A stretch of DNA of 56,822 nucleotides from an uncultured Ruminococcus sp. (lineage in GTDB: Bacteria; Bacillota; Clostridia; Oscillospirales; CAG-272), in assembly GCA_902762505.1 (NCBI GenBank), contig CACWOQ010000006.1:1-56822 (forward strand), written 5' to 3'. Position numbers and translations under genes: made by a program. Shown here piece after piece: positions 42,063 to 51,093 of this stretch (positions are counted from its first letter, which is position 1; the number at the start of each line of letters is the position of its first letter). Below the pieces are notes generated by a model. That model saw only the letters and a list, made by a program, of their open reading frames with translations. It was not told the origin of the DNA and made no database searches.

Positions 42063-42881
42063 TCAGTCCCTGTTCGTATATACTATTTTGAATTTTCCCT
42101 CGCGGTCAAGATATTTGTCAAGATCGGTTATCCTGTCGTACGAATACAGTCTGTCGAACACGAGCAAGGACGAAAGAGGCTGTTTCTTATAGTCTATATC
42201 GCCCTCGTAATACGTTTCAAGGCTTACGTACGTGCGGCGGTAGACCTTGGCGTTCCCTTCTTCGTCCGTCTCATACAGGATATTCCTTCCGTTCTGATCC
42301 GTCTCGTGGGCTATGATATTGCTCTTTGAATCGACGATCGCGGCGTCCGACGCCGTATACCTGACAGCGGTGTATTCCTCGAGATCGACTCCGTCGAACA
42401 GCAGGTAGACGAATCTGTATCTGCCGCGCGTGTACGACGCGCTGCCGTACGAGGTTATGCGGTGACCGTCGTCAAACAGGAGCGAATATGCGAAGCAGTC
42501 GTTCGAAGGCGTTTCCTTCAGACCGTATTTGTTCTTCGTATCCTCAAGCGTTTTCGCGTTGTATCTGACGGTGACCTGCATCTGCCCTGTCGCCGGGATA
42601 TAGAAGCAGTCGGACACGGCGAACTGGAACGTCCCGTATTCGTTTCTGTTTATCTTGTCGTACGGGCTCTGATAAAGCGCCGTGACTTCCCCCTGCTCAA
42701 GCGCGGACGCGAGCTTTTCCGACAGAAGCAGGTTTTTCTGCGGGCGCCGCACGCAGGATCTTATGAATACGGCTCCGAAAACGAAAACTATCAGGGCTAT
42801 GAGTATCCCTTTCAGCACCGCTTTGAGCACGGGGTGACTGTCCGCCCTCATCTGTTCATATTCGGTCATTTCCTCCGCCAT
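42063..42881 (-). CDS. Single-span membrane protein, unknown
   Basis: 272 residues. A short acidic cytoplasmic head is followed by one membrane segment (about 22-45), then a basic region (RSCVRRPQK) and an extracellular domain. The outer region has ATGQMQVTVRYNAKT, and RYRFVYLLFDGVDLEEY and FDRLYSYDRITDLD later, in a beta-sheet style. ATG follows GGAGGT, and a TATAAT box lies at 42911-42916 with a poor -35. Family unknown to me. It stands opposite the DUF2079 gene, sharing a terminator zone. Confidence 0.7.
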   Translation of the reverse strand: MAEEMTEYEQMRADSHPVLKAVLKGILIALIVFVFGAVFIRSCVRRPQKNLLLSEKLASALEQGEVTALYQSPYDKINRNEYGTFQFAVSDCFYIPATGQMQVTVRYNAKTLEDTKNKYGLKETPSNDCFAYSLLFDDGHRITSYGSASYTRGRYRFVYLLFDGVDLEEYTAVRYTASDAAIVDSKSNIIAHETDQNGRNILYETDEEGNAKVYRRTYVSLETYYEGDIDYKKQPLSSLLVFDRLYSYDRITDLDKYLDREGKFKIVYTNRD

Positions 42882-42971
42882 GGCGTACCTCCGTTTTATT
42901 TGCTGTTATTATTATAGATCGGAGTCGTCCGCCATAAAAGTCGGCAATTGTAAATTTTCGAGGTTTACGTG

Positions 42972-43163
42972 ATGCGAAATCGTAAAACAAGTTCAAATAT
43001 GCAGAAAAGCATGATAAAACGTCCGCGCGCCGGATGGCTCGTTTTCTTCGCCGTTATCCTGCTTCTTTTCGCCGCGTTCATATACGGCGGGATAAAAGCC
43101 GGACAGTACGCGGAGTATCTGTCGGGCGGCGCGGAGCAAATCACACAGGAGGCATTACAGTGA
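42972..43163 (+). CDS. Small single-span membrane protein
   Basis: 63 residues with a basic N-terminus, one membrane segment (about residues 22-40: GWLVFFAVILLLFAAFIYGG) and an acidic short tail. Start is ATG 42972, or GTG 42969. It overlaps the PpiC start, so they are probably cotranscribed and translated together. A function linked to the exported foldase is possible but not shown. Confidence 0.65.
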   Translation: MRNRKTSSNMQKSMIKRPRAGWLVFFAVILLLFAAFIYGGIKAGQYAEYLSGGAEQITQEALQ

Positions 43164-44179
43164 AAAAAATACTTGCGGCGATACTCGCCGCTCTGATGAT
43201 CGCGTCGATCTCCGGCTGCGGCAGAGACGATCCGGAGGATACGGAGACGGAGGAAACGTACGTCCCCGCCGACGTATCGGACGTCCCGTCGCCGCTGAAA
43301 ATAAACGGCGCCGAAATACCGTACGCGCTGTACAGATACTATTACGCCGCGGTGAAATACCAGTACGATCTCGGAAACGATTCATTCTGGCGCGACGACT
43401 CGCTGTACGGTCAGGTCCGCGAGCTGACGCTGTATTATATCAGACGCGGCGCGGCGGTCGCTCAGTACGCGGAGCAGTCCGGCGTCATACTCTCGGATTA
43501 CGACAAAAGCAAGGCGAAGCAGAACGTCGCGTCGAACCGCTATTCTCTGTACGAGGACGACGTTGAATATTACAAAGCGCTCGACTTGTATTATCTTACC
43601 GAGGAAACGAACCTGTATCTGGAAGAGATGAGTCTGCTTGAGGAGAAGCTTTTCGAATACCTCACCTCGGAGGAATCCGGTCCGAAAATCTCGTCGAATC
43701 CGGAGCTTGTGCGCCGCTTCGTAAACAACCGCGTTATACGCGTTGATCACATCCTCATCAAAAACGACGAGGGCGAGGACAGAAACGAAAACGAGACACT
43801 TATAAATGAGCTTGCGCAAAGGATCGCTTCCGGCGAGGATTTTTACGAGCTGAAGCACAAATACTCCGAGGATACGGAAAACAAAAACGACGATACCGGC
43901 TATTATATCGCCGAGGGCGACAAATCCCCGCAGTTCTCCGACGCGTCGTTTGCCCTGCGTGAAGGCGAGACGAGCGGCGTTGTGACGGCGCCTTACGGAT
44001 ACCATATCATAAGACGCCTTACGCCGGACGAAGAATATATCACGGAGAATTTCGACACGTATTTCGCGCCGCTTTACAGGCAGCATATGTTTGACGCGGC
44101 GGTGCAGAAGCTGATCGACGCGCAGGTCATAGAATACGATGAAAGCTACTACGCCATCAACCCTCTCAATTTAAAATAA
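43160..44179 (+). CDS. PpiC-type peptidyl-prolyl isomerase lipoprotein
   Basis: 339 residues from GTG 43160. GGAGG lies 7 bases upstream. The lipobox SISGC gives Cys20. A helical region (about 45-175) surrounds the parvulin domain at about 180-300, with RVDHILIKNDEG, a GEDFYELKHKYSED stretch, and SFALREGETSGVVTAPYGYHIIRRL. This PrsA-like foldase would help exported proteins fold outside the membrane. The upstream small membrane protein overlaps it by 4 bases. Confidence 0.88.
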   Translation: MKKILAAILAALMIASISGCGRDDPEDTETEETYVPADVSDVPSPLKINGAEIPYALYRYYYAAVKYQYDLGNDSFWRDDSLYGQVRELTLYYIRRGAAVAQYAEQSGVILSDYDKSKAKQNVASNRYSLYEDDVEYYKALDLYYLTEETNLYLEEMSLLEEKLFEYLTSEESGPKISSNPELVRRFVNNRVIRVDHILIKNDEGEDRNENETLINELAQRIASGEDFYELKHKYSEDTENKNDDTGYYIAEGDKSPQFSDASFALREGETSGVVTAPYGYHIIRRLTPDEEYITENFDTYFAPLYRQHMFDAAVQKLIDAQVIEYDESYYAINPLNLK

Positions 44180-44266
44180 TTTACCCGCCGTTCATATTTT
44201 TGTATCGCAAAACTGAAAAAATGTGATATACTGATACAGTAACTAAACCACAGGAGGTACATAATC

Positions 44267-44440
44267 ATGGCATATGTTATCAATGATGAATGTCTGAGCT
44301 GCGGCGCATGCGAGGCAGAGTGCCCCGTAGAAGCTATCTCAGAGGGTGACGGAAAATACGTTATCGACGCTGATAAATGCATCGATTGCGGCTCATGCCA
44401 GAGCGTTTGCCCCGTAGGAGCTCCGAATCCCGCCGAATAA
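44267..44440 (+). CDS. 2[4Fe-4S] ferredoxin
   Basis: 57 residues, encoded by an ORF shorter than many gene callers accept. AGGAGGT precedes ATG 44267. Both clusters have the classical C-x2-C-x2-C-x3-C-P pattern: CLSCGACEAECPVEAI and CIDCGSCQSVCPVGA. This is a typical clostridial electron carrier. A TATACT box lies at 44227-44232, with no convincing -35. It ends at the terminator at 44457-44475. Confidence 0.96.
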   Translation: MAYVINDECLSCGACEAECPVEAISEGDGKYVIDADKCIDCGSCQSVCPVGAPNPAE

Positions 44441-44452
44441 TTACGGTAAAGC

Positions 44453-44487
44453 AAAACCCGGGAATTTATCCCGGGCATCTTATTTTT
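44453..44487. terminator. Terminator after ferredoxin
   Basis: CCCGGGA (44457-44463) pairs with TCCCGGG (44469-44475) around ATTTA. On the right CATCTTATTTTTT follows; leftward TTTTGC follows. It serves both convergent genes. Confidence 0.87.
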
Positions 44488-44494
44488 TACGGAC

Positions 44495-45991
44495 TTATTT
44501 AAGACGTCTCACAAGCTCCGCGAACTGCGCTTTATACGGGTCGCCGTATTCGTGCTCCGTCAGCCGGATCACTGAATCTACAGTCGACGTGCCCTTGTAA
44601 TCGCTGTCGCGCAGGATCATCGAAAGCTCGCACAGCGCGGCGATCAGATCGGTGTCGGCGTCCGGTTCACATACTATACTATCGTCAGCCGTGTACGTGA
44701 AAAGCTCGCTCTTTTCACCGCCCGGCTTTTTGTATCTTACGTCAAGCGTGAAGTAAGGCGCGCGGGGATCGTCCGCCGTAACGAGCTCGTATGCGACGGT
44801 TATCATGCTTCCGGCGCCGACCTCGCCCGCGTCCTTCGCGTCGTTTGCGAAATCCTGCTCCTGCAAAAGCCTGTTCTCATACCCTATGAGCCTGTACATT
44901 GAGACGGCTTCCGGGTCGAAGGTCACGCGGAATTTGACGTCGTCCGCCACGGTATAAAGCGTTGAGGTCAGCTCGTCGCCGAAGATCCTCTCTGCCTCCG
45001 CCTCGCCGTCGATATAATAATACGCGCCGTTGCCCTTGTCCGCTATCGTCTCCATCACCGCGTCGCGGTAGTTGCCGAAGCCGAAGCCGAGAACGGACAG
45101 ATACACGCCGGCTCCGCGCTTTTCTTCAACGAAGCGCTCGATCTCCGAAACACTCGACATGCCGACGTTCAGATCACCGTCCGAGGCGATTATTATCCTG
45201 TTGTTCGAGTCGGCGGATGAATACTTCTCCGCGATCTCGTACGCGCGGCGCAGTCCCGCTTCGCCGTTTGTCGATCCCCTCGCTTCAAGCGAATCGAGCG
45301 CCTGCTTTATCGTGTCCCTGCGGCTGCCCCGGCATCCCTCGAGCACGACGGTCTCGCCGCTCGCGTATGTGACTATGCTCACGGTATCGTCGTCGCCGAG
45401 ATTCGACAAAAGATACGTAAACGTCCTTTTAAGCAGCGGCAGCTTGTCCTCCGAGCTCATCGAGCCCGACACGTCGACGAGGAAAACGAGATTGTTTTTC
45501 TGCGACGTCTGCCTGCTCTCCGCCGCCACCGTAAGCGTAAGAAGCTTGTTTTCGGCGTTCCACGGGCAGGCGGTGAGCCTTGCTTTCACGCCGAACGGCT
45601 CGCCGTCCGCGGGCTGTCCGCATTCGTATCTGAAATAGTTTATCAGTTCCTCCGTGCGTATGCCGCCGCCCGCCGTTCCGATCAGGCCCGCAAGGTCGTA
45701 GCCGGACGTGATCAGACGGCGAAGCATCGTATACGACGCCGTGTCGACGTCCGCTGAAAAAGTCGACGTCGCGTTTTCATTCACGTCGACAAAACCGTTT
45801 TCCGCGATCTTCACGGAATTGTAGCCGTTTTGCCCGTACAGTTCGTGATCCGATAGATCCGATGCCGACCCGGTGCCTACCGCACCCGTATTTTCGGGTC
45901 CGTACGGCTTAGTCTCGTTCTGTATCTGCGAACACGACGTAAGAGCCAGCGCGGCTGTGATCGCCAAGATCGTTATTATCTTATTTTTCAT
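44495..45991 (-). CDS. vWA-domain lipoprotein (YfbK-like)
   Basis: 498 residues. Lipobox LALTSC gives Cys20. The N-terminal YfbK-like region (about 65-150) has FVDVNENATSTFSADVDTASY and IRTEELINYFRY. The vWA domain begins near residue 165 with NLVFLVDVSGSMSSEDKLPL; the MIDAS motif DxSGS is intact, with later metal-site residues in GSTNGEAGL and IASDGDLNVGM. The C-terminus carries a beta-rich module (about 370-480). vWA proteins typically bind protein partners through a metal. It overlaps the anti-sigma candidate by 11 bases and is the last gene of the sigma operon. Confidence 0.87.
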   Translation of the reverse strand: MKNKIITILAITAALALTSCSQIQNETKPYGPENTGAVGTGSASDLSDHELYGQNGYNSVKIAENGFVDVNENATSTFSADVDTASYTMLRRLITSGYDLAGLIGTAGGGIRTEELINYFRYECGQPADGEPFGVKARLTACPWNAENKLLTLTVAAESRQTSQKNNLVFLVDVSGSMSSEDKLPLLKRTFTYLLSNLGDDDTVSIVTYASGETVVLEGCRGSRRDTIKQALDSLEARGSTNGEAGLRRAYEIAEKYSSADSNNRIIIASDGDLNVGMSSVSEIERFVEEKRGAGVYLSVLGFGFGNYRDAVMETIADKGNGAYYYIDGEAEAERIFGDELTSTLYTVADDVKFRVTFDPEAVSMYRLIGYENRLLQEQDFANDAKDAGEVGAGSMITVAYELVTADDPRAPYFTLDVRYKKPGGEKSELFTYTADDSIVCEPDADTDLIAALCELSMILRDSDYKGTSTVDSVIRLTEHEYGDPYKAQFAELVRRLK

Positions 45992-46559
45992 TTTCTCCTC
46001 CTGTTGTATCGAGCGCCGCTTTGATGATCCGTTCCGCTTCGGGTGACAGCGTGTATTCTTCCCCGTAGTCGAAGACCGTGCAGCCGACGTTTCCGTCCGT
46101 CATAGACAGATACGGCGTAACGAAGCTGCCGCTGCCGTCAGTCACCCACAGACGGAAGGGATCAGTATCGGATACGGTGCGCTCTCCTTTGCCAGATTCG
46201 TTCATCAGCAGAACGGCTTCGTGCAGCGTTACGGTGATCTCGTGATACACGTCCTCGCCGTCGTATTTCCATATGATCCTCGGCTCGCCGACGACCGCAA
46301 CGGACGAAACCGTCGTATACGGCGACGCGCCGAGCAGGGACGCGACCGTCAAGCGGTCATATCCGCCGCGTCCGCCCCTCATGATGAGAGGAAGCATCGC
46401 CGTCGATAACACGAGAAGCGACGCCGCAAGCCCTATCGCCGTCTTCACGAATCCCGGCGTTTTTCTTTTATATTCAGCCGCCTCCGTGATCAGGCGGTCG
46501 TCTATTCCGCCGACGGCGTCTATCAGCGCGTCGGCGTACGCTTTTCTGTCCCCGGTCAC
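45981..46559 (-). CDS. Single-span membrane protein, candidate anti-sigma factor
   Basis: 192 residues from GTG 46559, behind GGAGGGA. A cytoplasmic N-terminal segment (about 1-40, LIDAVGGIDDRLITEAAEYKRK) precedes one membrane segment (about 38-60) and an extracytoplasmic domain with YHEITVTLHEAVLLMNESGKGE. Position between an ECF sigma gene and a surface lipoprotein gene, with overlaps on both sides, makes an anti-sigma role likely. The zinc-anti-sigma HxxxCxxC motif is absent. Function remains inferred. Confidence 0.7.
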   Translation of the reverse strand: MTGDRKAYADALIDAVGGIDDRLITEAAEYKRKTPGFVKTAIGLAASLLVLSTAMLPLIMRGGRGGYDRLTVASLLGASPYTTVSSVAVVGEPRIIWKYDGEDVYHEITVTLHEAVLLMNESGKGERTVSDTDPFRLWVTDGSGSFVTPYLSMTDGNVGCTVFDYGEEYTLSPEAERIIKAALDTTGGENEK

Positions 46560-47104
46560 AGCAGTCCCTCCTTTTTAAGCGTTTCGTAAAGCGACGAGCG
46601 CATACGCGAAAGCGTCATTTTTACCTTTGATTCGCTTATCCCGAGCGCGGCGCCGATCACTCCGACGCTTTCGCCGTAATAGTATCTTTTTACGAATATA
46701 ACGCGTTTTTCCCTGCTCTGCGAGAACAGAAAGGCGTTGAGCGTGTTTTTCAGATGCTCTCCGTCTATGTATCCGTCTATGCTGAAATCAGACGGCAGAA
46801 GATCGGAAAGCTCCTCGAGCGCGGCGCCGCCTCCGCGTTTTTCCGCGCTTTGCTTTCTGTACAGATCGACCGATACGGATCTCGTGATCTTGGACAGATA
46901 CGCTCCGAGCAGATCCGGTCTGTCGGTCGGCATGCTGTTCCAGGCTTTCAGATACGTATCGTTGACGCATTCCTTCGAATCCTCCTCGGAGTGCGTGAAC
47001 GAATAAGACAGAGACAAAAGCATCCTGCCGTATTTTTCATCCGTGTACCGTACGGCGTCCTCGTTCCTCTGCCAGTACAGTTCGACTATTTCGTTATCCT
47101 GCAA
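46556..47104 (-). CDS. ECF-type RNA polymerase sigma factor
   Basis: 182 residues. Sigma region 2 is visible as LSYSFTHSEEDSKECVNDTYLKAWN, ending in SKITRSVSVDLYRK. Sigma region 4 has EKRVIFVKRYYYGESVGVIGAALGISESKVKMTLSRMRSSL. The start is TTG 47104, with GGGAGGT 7 bases upstream; a small stem GCCCC/GGGGC adjoins that site (47117-47130). This operon has its own promoter. The regulated target cannot be read, but the vWA lipoprotein in the operon is a likely member. Confidence 0.92.
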   Translation of the reverse strand: MQDNEIVELYWQRNEDAVRYTDEKYGRMLLSLSYSFTHSEEDSKECVNDTYLKAWNSMPTDRPDLLGAYLSKITRSVSVDLYRKQSAEKRGGGAALEELSDLLPSDFSIDGYIDGEHLKNTLNAFLFSQSREKRVIFVKRYYYGESVGVIGAALGISESKVKMTLSRMRSSLYETLKKEGLL

Positions 47105-47146
47105 GATATACCTCCCGCCCCTCGCGGGGCTTCAATACATAAGTCG

Positions 47147-47179
47147 TAAAAACCGTGCCGGAGGTCACGCCGGCACGGT
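47147..47179 (-). terminator. Terminator of the DUF4830 gene, overlapping the sigma promoter
   Basis: CCGTGCCGG/CCGGCACGG (47153-47161 with 47170-47178) is followed leftward by TTTTTA. The sigma operon start point (near 47174) lies inside the right arm, so sigma transcripts lose most of the stem and can pass. Confidence 0.8.
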
Positions 47180-47180
47180 A

Positions 47181-47209
47181 ATTTTACTATAATTTTTTCG
47201 TTTTGTCAA
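47181..47209 (-). promoter_or_regulatory. Promoter of the sigma operon
   Basis: Leftward TTGACA (47204-47209), 17-bp spacer and TAAAAT (47181-47186). Confidence 0.8.
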
Positions 47210-47213
47210 TAAG

Positions 47214-47696
47214 CTAAGGCAGAGTGACCCGCCGCTCGAAGCCGTGGACGAAGCCGTTCACGTCGGCAGAACATATATCGCCGCCTATAACCCTGTTTTT
47301 ATACACTATGACGTCGGCGAGGACCGTGCCCTTGTAATCCGGGTAGTTGCCGATCCTGTACGTATACCTCGTGACGGTCTTGCGCCTGTATTTCGACAGA
47401 TCGAAGCCCTGCTTCTTTTGCAGCGTATTGTATTCCTCATACACGGGGTCGAACTGCGCGGGTATCGTGACCTCGGCTTCGTCCACCTTTTCCGACGCCT
47501 CCCAGCCGTATTGTGAAAGAAAGCGCGCCGCGTCGTTCTCCGCGCTTATTTTTACGTTTATTTTCTGCTCTGCTGCTGTCTGCCTTGCCGGCTCGAGCCC
47601 CGGCAAAAGCACGCAAAGCGCCGTTATCGCCGCGGCCGATGCGAAAAGCACAGCCGCGAATTTCAGGGTCGACGCCCTGACGGACCAGACGAACAT
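47214..47696 (-). CDS. DUF4830-domain protein
   Basis: 160 residues. The N-terminal membrane segment (about residues 12-35) anchors a C-terminal DUF4830 domain (about 55-155) with ARFLSQYGWEASE, VTIPAQFDPVYEEYNTLQKKQGFDLSKYR and a YTYRIGNYP to VIVYKNRVIGGDICSADVNGFVHG series. Start was set at ATG 47696 behind GGAGG; the upstream in-frame ATG lies in that site. Function unknown. It precedes the sigma operon and may be connected to it. Confidence 0.85.
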   Translation of the reverse strand: MFVWSVRASTLKFAAVLFASAAAITALCVLLPGLEPARQTAAEQKINVKISAENDAARFLSQYGWEASEKVDEAEVTIPAQFDPVYEEYNTLQKKQGFDLSKYRRKTVTRYTYRIGNYPDYKGTVLADVIVYKNRVIGGDICSADVNGFVHGFERRVTLP

Positions 47697-47786
47697 AATG
47701 ACCTCCATCGTTTTTGTTAAATCATATTCGCCCGCGCCGCACGATATTCGCGTGAAAAGCCGCTTTTACAAATTCCGCCGTACGTC

Positions 47787-47815
47787 TTGATTTTTTTAAA
47801 AGCGTATTGTATAAT
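47787..47815 (+). promoter_or_regulatory. Promoter for the GH1 beta-glucosidase operon
   Basis: TTGATT (47787-47792), 17-bp spacer and perfect TATAAT (47810-47815). Confidence 0.83.
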
Positions 47816-47839
47816 ATATAAAACACGGAGGTATTCTGC

Positions 47840-49168
47840 ATGAGCTTCGGAAAAGATTTCATATGGGGACTCGCCACCTCGGCGGGTCAGGTAGAGGGCG
47901 GCGCCGCCGACGGCGGCAGAGGTCCGAGCATCTGGGACGTATTTGCCGCCAAGCCCGGAAAAATACACAACGGCGCTACGCCGGCGGTCGCCTGCGACAG
48001 TTATCACCGCTTTGACCGCGACGTCGAAAATCTGAAATTCGTCGGAGTCGACAGCTACAGGATGTCGATCTCCTGGTCGCGCGTGCTGCCGGAGGGCAAA
48101 GGAGAACTGAATCAGGCGGGCGTCGACTATTACAAGCGCTGCTTCAACGCTCTGCTCGAGGCGGGCATCAAGCCGAACGTTACGCTGTACCATTGGGATC
48201 TTCCGCAGGCGCTTGAAGAAAACAACGGCTGGGTCAACCGTGACGTCATAGGCAGGTTCGCCGAGTACGCGGACAAGATGTTCCGCCTTTTCGGCGACGT
48301 CGTTCCGCTGTGGTCGACCGTCAACGAACCGATAGCGACGTACGTCGGCTACGGCAACGGCGGCTTCGCCCCCGGCAGATGCAATGAAAAAGAGGGAAAT
48401 CAGGCGCGGCACAACATACTCGTCGCTCACGGCGCGGCGGTGGACGCGTTCCGCGCGTCCGGCGCGCCGGGCGATATCGGCATCGTCATAGATATCTGGA
48501 AGCGCCACGCCATACGCGATACCGAGGAGGACCGCGCGCTCGTGCTCGATCAGGACGAGCGAAACTGGAAATTCTACACGGATCCCGTGCTCGGCGGCTC
48601 CTACAGCGACTACATCCTCTCTCACCTTGCCTCGGAGGGCACGCTGATGGATATACGCCCGGGCGATCTCGAACTGATGCACCGTCCGATAGATTACTAC
48701 GGACTGAACGTCTACAACAGAGTCCCCGTCTCGGTCGACAGGCAGGCGGAGCTCGACTTTTCGCAGGGCGGCAATTTCCTGAACAACAGAACTGAATACT
48801 ACCCTAAGGCGGTATACGACGCGATAAAGCTCGTATACGGTCTGTACGACTTGAAAATACCCGTCATCGTCACCGAGAACGGCACGTACGGCATAGGTGA
48901 GGAACCGAGAGGCAAAGACGGACTCATCGCCGACACGGACAGGATAAAATACGTATCCGGCTTCCTCGAATGGCTTGAAAAAGCGATAGACGAGGGATAC
49001 GATGTGCGCGGTTATTATCTGTGGAGCCTTATGGACAACTTCGAATGGACGGCGGGCTTCAATTTCAAATTCGGTATTTTCGAAACTGATTTTAAAACGC
49101 TTGAAACGCGTCCGAAGCAAAGCGCGCTCTGGTACCGCGATTTCATCAAGGGTGCAAAGGGACAATGA
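47840..49168 (+). CDS. GH1 beta-glucosidase
   Basis: 442 residues, the usual length. No signal peptide, so cytoplasmic. Acid/base Glu163 is in LWSTVNEPIAT, nucleophile Glu346 is in VIVTENGTYG. Also seen are FIWGLATSAGQVEGG, RMSISWSRVLPEG, TLYHWDLPQAL, and near the end GYYLWSLMDNFEW. It hydrolyses beta-glucosides or related cellobiose-type disaccharides. GGAGG precedes ATG 47840. Its stop overlaps the ABC-F start. Confidence 0.94.
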   Translation: MSFGKDFIWGLATSAGQVEGGAADGGRGPSIWDVFAAKPGKIHNGATPAVACDSYHRFDRDVENLKFVGVDSYRMSISWSRVLPEGKGELNQAGVDYYKRCFNALLEAGIKPNVTLYHWDLPQALEENNGWVNRDVIGRFAEYADKMFRLFGDVVPLWSTVNEPIATYVGYGNGGFAPGRCNEKEGNQARHNILVAHGAAVDAFRASGAPGDIGIVIDIWKRHAIRDTEEDRALVLDQDERNWKFYTDPVLGGSYSDYILSHLASEGTLMDIRPGDLELMHRPIDYYGLNVYNRVPVSVDRQAELDFSQGGNFLNNRTEYYPKAVYDAIKLVYGLYDLKIPVIVTENGTYGIGEEPRGKDGLIADTDRIKYVSGFLEWLEKAIDEGYDVRGYYLWSLMDNFEWTAGFNFKFGIFETDFKTLETRPKQSALWYRDFIKGAKGQ

Positions 49169-51093
49169 TAATTCTCGGATGTGACGGACTTACGCTCTCC
49201 TTCGGAGACCGAAAAGTCCTCGAAAACGTCTCCTTCTCCGTGCAGGAGGGCGACAGGGTCGGCATAGTAGGCGAAAACGGCGCCGGCAAAACGTCGCTTC
49301 TGAAGCTTATAACCGGAGAATACGACGGGGTCGGAGACGTATATATTTCAAAAGACAAGACCGTCGGTATGCTGTCTCAGAACGCCATGGCGGACGGAGA
49401 CGGCACGGTATATTCCTATCTCGAGCAGGCTTTCTCCGATCTTATCGAACGCGAGGAGGAGCTCGAGAGGATGCGCCGCCGGCTCGACGTAACGCACAGC
49501 GTCGGTATCACTCTGTCAGACGCTTATCTGTCCGACTACACACATAAGCTCGAATCGTTTCACGCGGACGGCGGAGACCATTTCCGCGGGCTCGTGCGCT
49601 CGTATCTGTCAAAGCTCGGATTCCCGGAGCGCGACTGGGAAACGCCGGTCTCCCGTCTGTCCGGAGGGCAGAAAACGCGTCTTGCGCTCGGCAGACTCAT
49701 AATCAGGCCGCCGGATATCCTTCTTCTCGACGAGCCGACGAACCACCTCGATATACAGACGCTCACGTGGCTCGAGGACGTTATATCAAATATGAGCTGT
49801 ACTCTGCTCGCCGTCTCGCACGACAGATTCTTTCTTGACCGCATTGCGACGAAGATACTCGACATAGACGGCGCAAAGGCGAAGCTGTACGACGGCAACT
49901 ATACGGCGTACGTCGAAAAGAAAAAAACGGATCAGCAGATACAGCGCCGTCATTACGAAAACCAGCAGAAGGAGATAGCGAGGCTCGAGGCGTTCATCGA
50001 GCAGCAGAAGCGCTGGAACCGCGAGCGGAATATAATCGCCGCGGAATCGCGCAGGAAGGCGATCGACCGCATGGAGAAGGTCGAGGCGCCGGACCCCGAG
50101 CGGCGCGGCGTGCGAATACGCTTTACCGAGGGCTCCGAATCCGGCAACGACGTGCTCACGGTCAACGGACTTTCAAAGCGCTTCGGCGACAACGAGCTGT
50201 TTTCGGACGTTTCTTTTCTGATAAAGCGCGGCGACCGCGCGTTCATCGTCGGTCAGAACGGCTCCGGAAAATCGACCCTGATGAAGATACTGCGCGGCAG
50301 GCTTCAGCAGACCTCCGGCACGTACGAATTCGGCTACAACGTAAGCATAGGGTACTACGATCAGGAGAACCAGGAGCTTGACGAAAACAACACCGTGCTC
50401 GACGAGGTGTGGAGCGAATACGGCAAGCGGACGCAGACGGAGATCCGCTCGGCTCTCGCTCTGTTCCTGTTCCGCGGAGACGACGTGGAAAAGAAGGTGT
50501 CGGTGCTTTCGGGCGGCGAGAAGGCGCGGCTTACGCTTGCGAAACTCATCCTCCGCTCGAACAACGTGCTGCTTCTCGACGAGCCGACGAACCATCTCGA
50601 CATAAAAAGCCGCGAGGCGCTCGAAAACGCGCTGTCCGACTACAAGGGCACGCTGATCGCCGTCTCGCACGACAGATATTTCGTAAACAAGCTCTGCACG
50701 CGCGTGCTCGACATCTCCGCGAAGCCGTTTGCCGATTATCACGGAGGATATACGGATTATCTGCGCTATACGCAGTCGCAGTCCGTCCCCTCGGGAGAAA
50801 AAGAGCAGGTCCGCTCCGGCAAGGAGGAAAACCGCAGGAAATACGAGGAGGAGCGGCAGAACCGCTCCGATCAAAGAAAGCTGAAAAGCCGTATCGAGCG
50901 GCAGAAAAAAGAGGCGGAGCAGATAGAAGATAGGCTCGCCGCGATCGGGATCGAATACAAGGAAAACGAGCTCGATTACAAAAAGCTGATGGAGCTTGAC
51001 GAAGAGCGCGAGCGGCTCGAGGACCGGCTGCTCGAGCTGTACGAGCAGAACGACAAAGACGAGCGTGAATACGCGGAAAGGTTCGGGGAATGA
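49165..51093 (+). CDS. ABC-F family ATP-binding protein
   Basis: 642 residues. Two ABC domains joined by a charged linker: Walker A GENGAGKTSLL near residue 35 and GQNGSGKSTLM near residue 368; signatures LSGGQKTRLAL and LSGGEKARLTL; Walker B stretches LLLDEPTNHLD occur twice. The C-terminal ~90 residues are a charged coiled coil. ABC-F proteins act on the ribosome; this subgroup is the YdiF/Uup-like kind. Whether it helps translation or protects from antibiotics cannot be told. It overlaps both neighbours by ATGA. Confidence 0.95.
   Translation: MIILGCDGLTLSFGDRKVLENVSFSVQEGDRVGIVGENGAGKTSLLKLITGEYDGVGDVYISKDKTVGMLSQNAMADGDGTVYSYLEQAFSDLIEREEELERMRRRLDVTHSVGITLSDAYLSDYTHKLESFHADGGDHFRGLVRSYLSKLGFPERDWETPVSRLSGGQKTRLALGRLIIRPPDILLLDEPTNHLDIQTLTWLEDVISNMSCTLLAVSHDRFFLDRIATKILDIDGAKAKLYDGNYTAYVEKKKTDQQIQRRHYENQQKEIARLEAFIEQQKRWNRERNIIAAESRRKAIDRMEKVEAPDPERRGVRIRFTEGSESGNDVLTVNGLSKRFGDNELFSDVSFLIKRGDRAFIVGQNGSGKSTLMKILRGRLQQTSGTYEFGYNVSIGYYDQENQELDENNTVLDEVWSEYGKRTQTEIRSALALFLFRGDDVEKKVSVLSGGEKARLTLAKLILRSNNVLLLDEPTNHLDIKSREALENALSDYKGTLIAVSHDRYFVNKLCTRVLDISAKPFADYHGGYTDYLRYTQSQSVPSGEKEQVRSGKEENRRKYEEERQNRSDQRKLKSRIERQKKEAEQIEDRLAAIGIEYKENELDYKKLMELDEERERLEDRLLELYEQNDKDEREYAERFGE

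Noticed and set aside
10683..42881. Homology between the membrane-anchored proteins at 10683 and 42063
   Set aside because: Both are single-span with tyrosine-rich outer parts, but no ordered shared motifs could be seen.
47147..47179. An attenuator in the leader of the sigma operon
   Set aside because: The predicted start point lies inside the hairpin, so the full stem would not be transcribed; it fits better as terminator of the upstream gene.
47717..49165. A 482-codon leftward reading frame opposite the GH1 gene
   Set aside because: Antisense shadow of a confirmed beta-glucosidase; no ribosome site and no recognisable domain.
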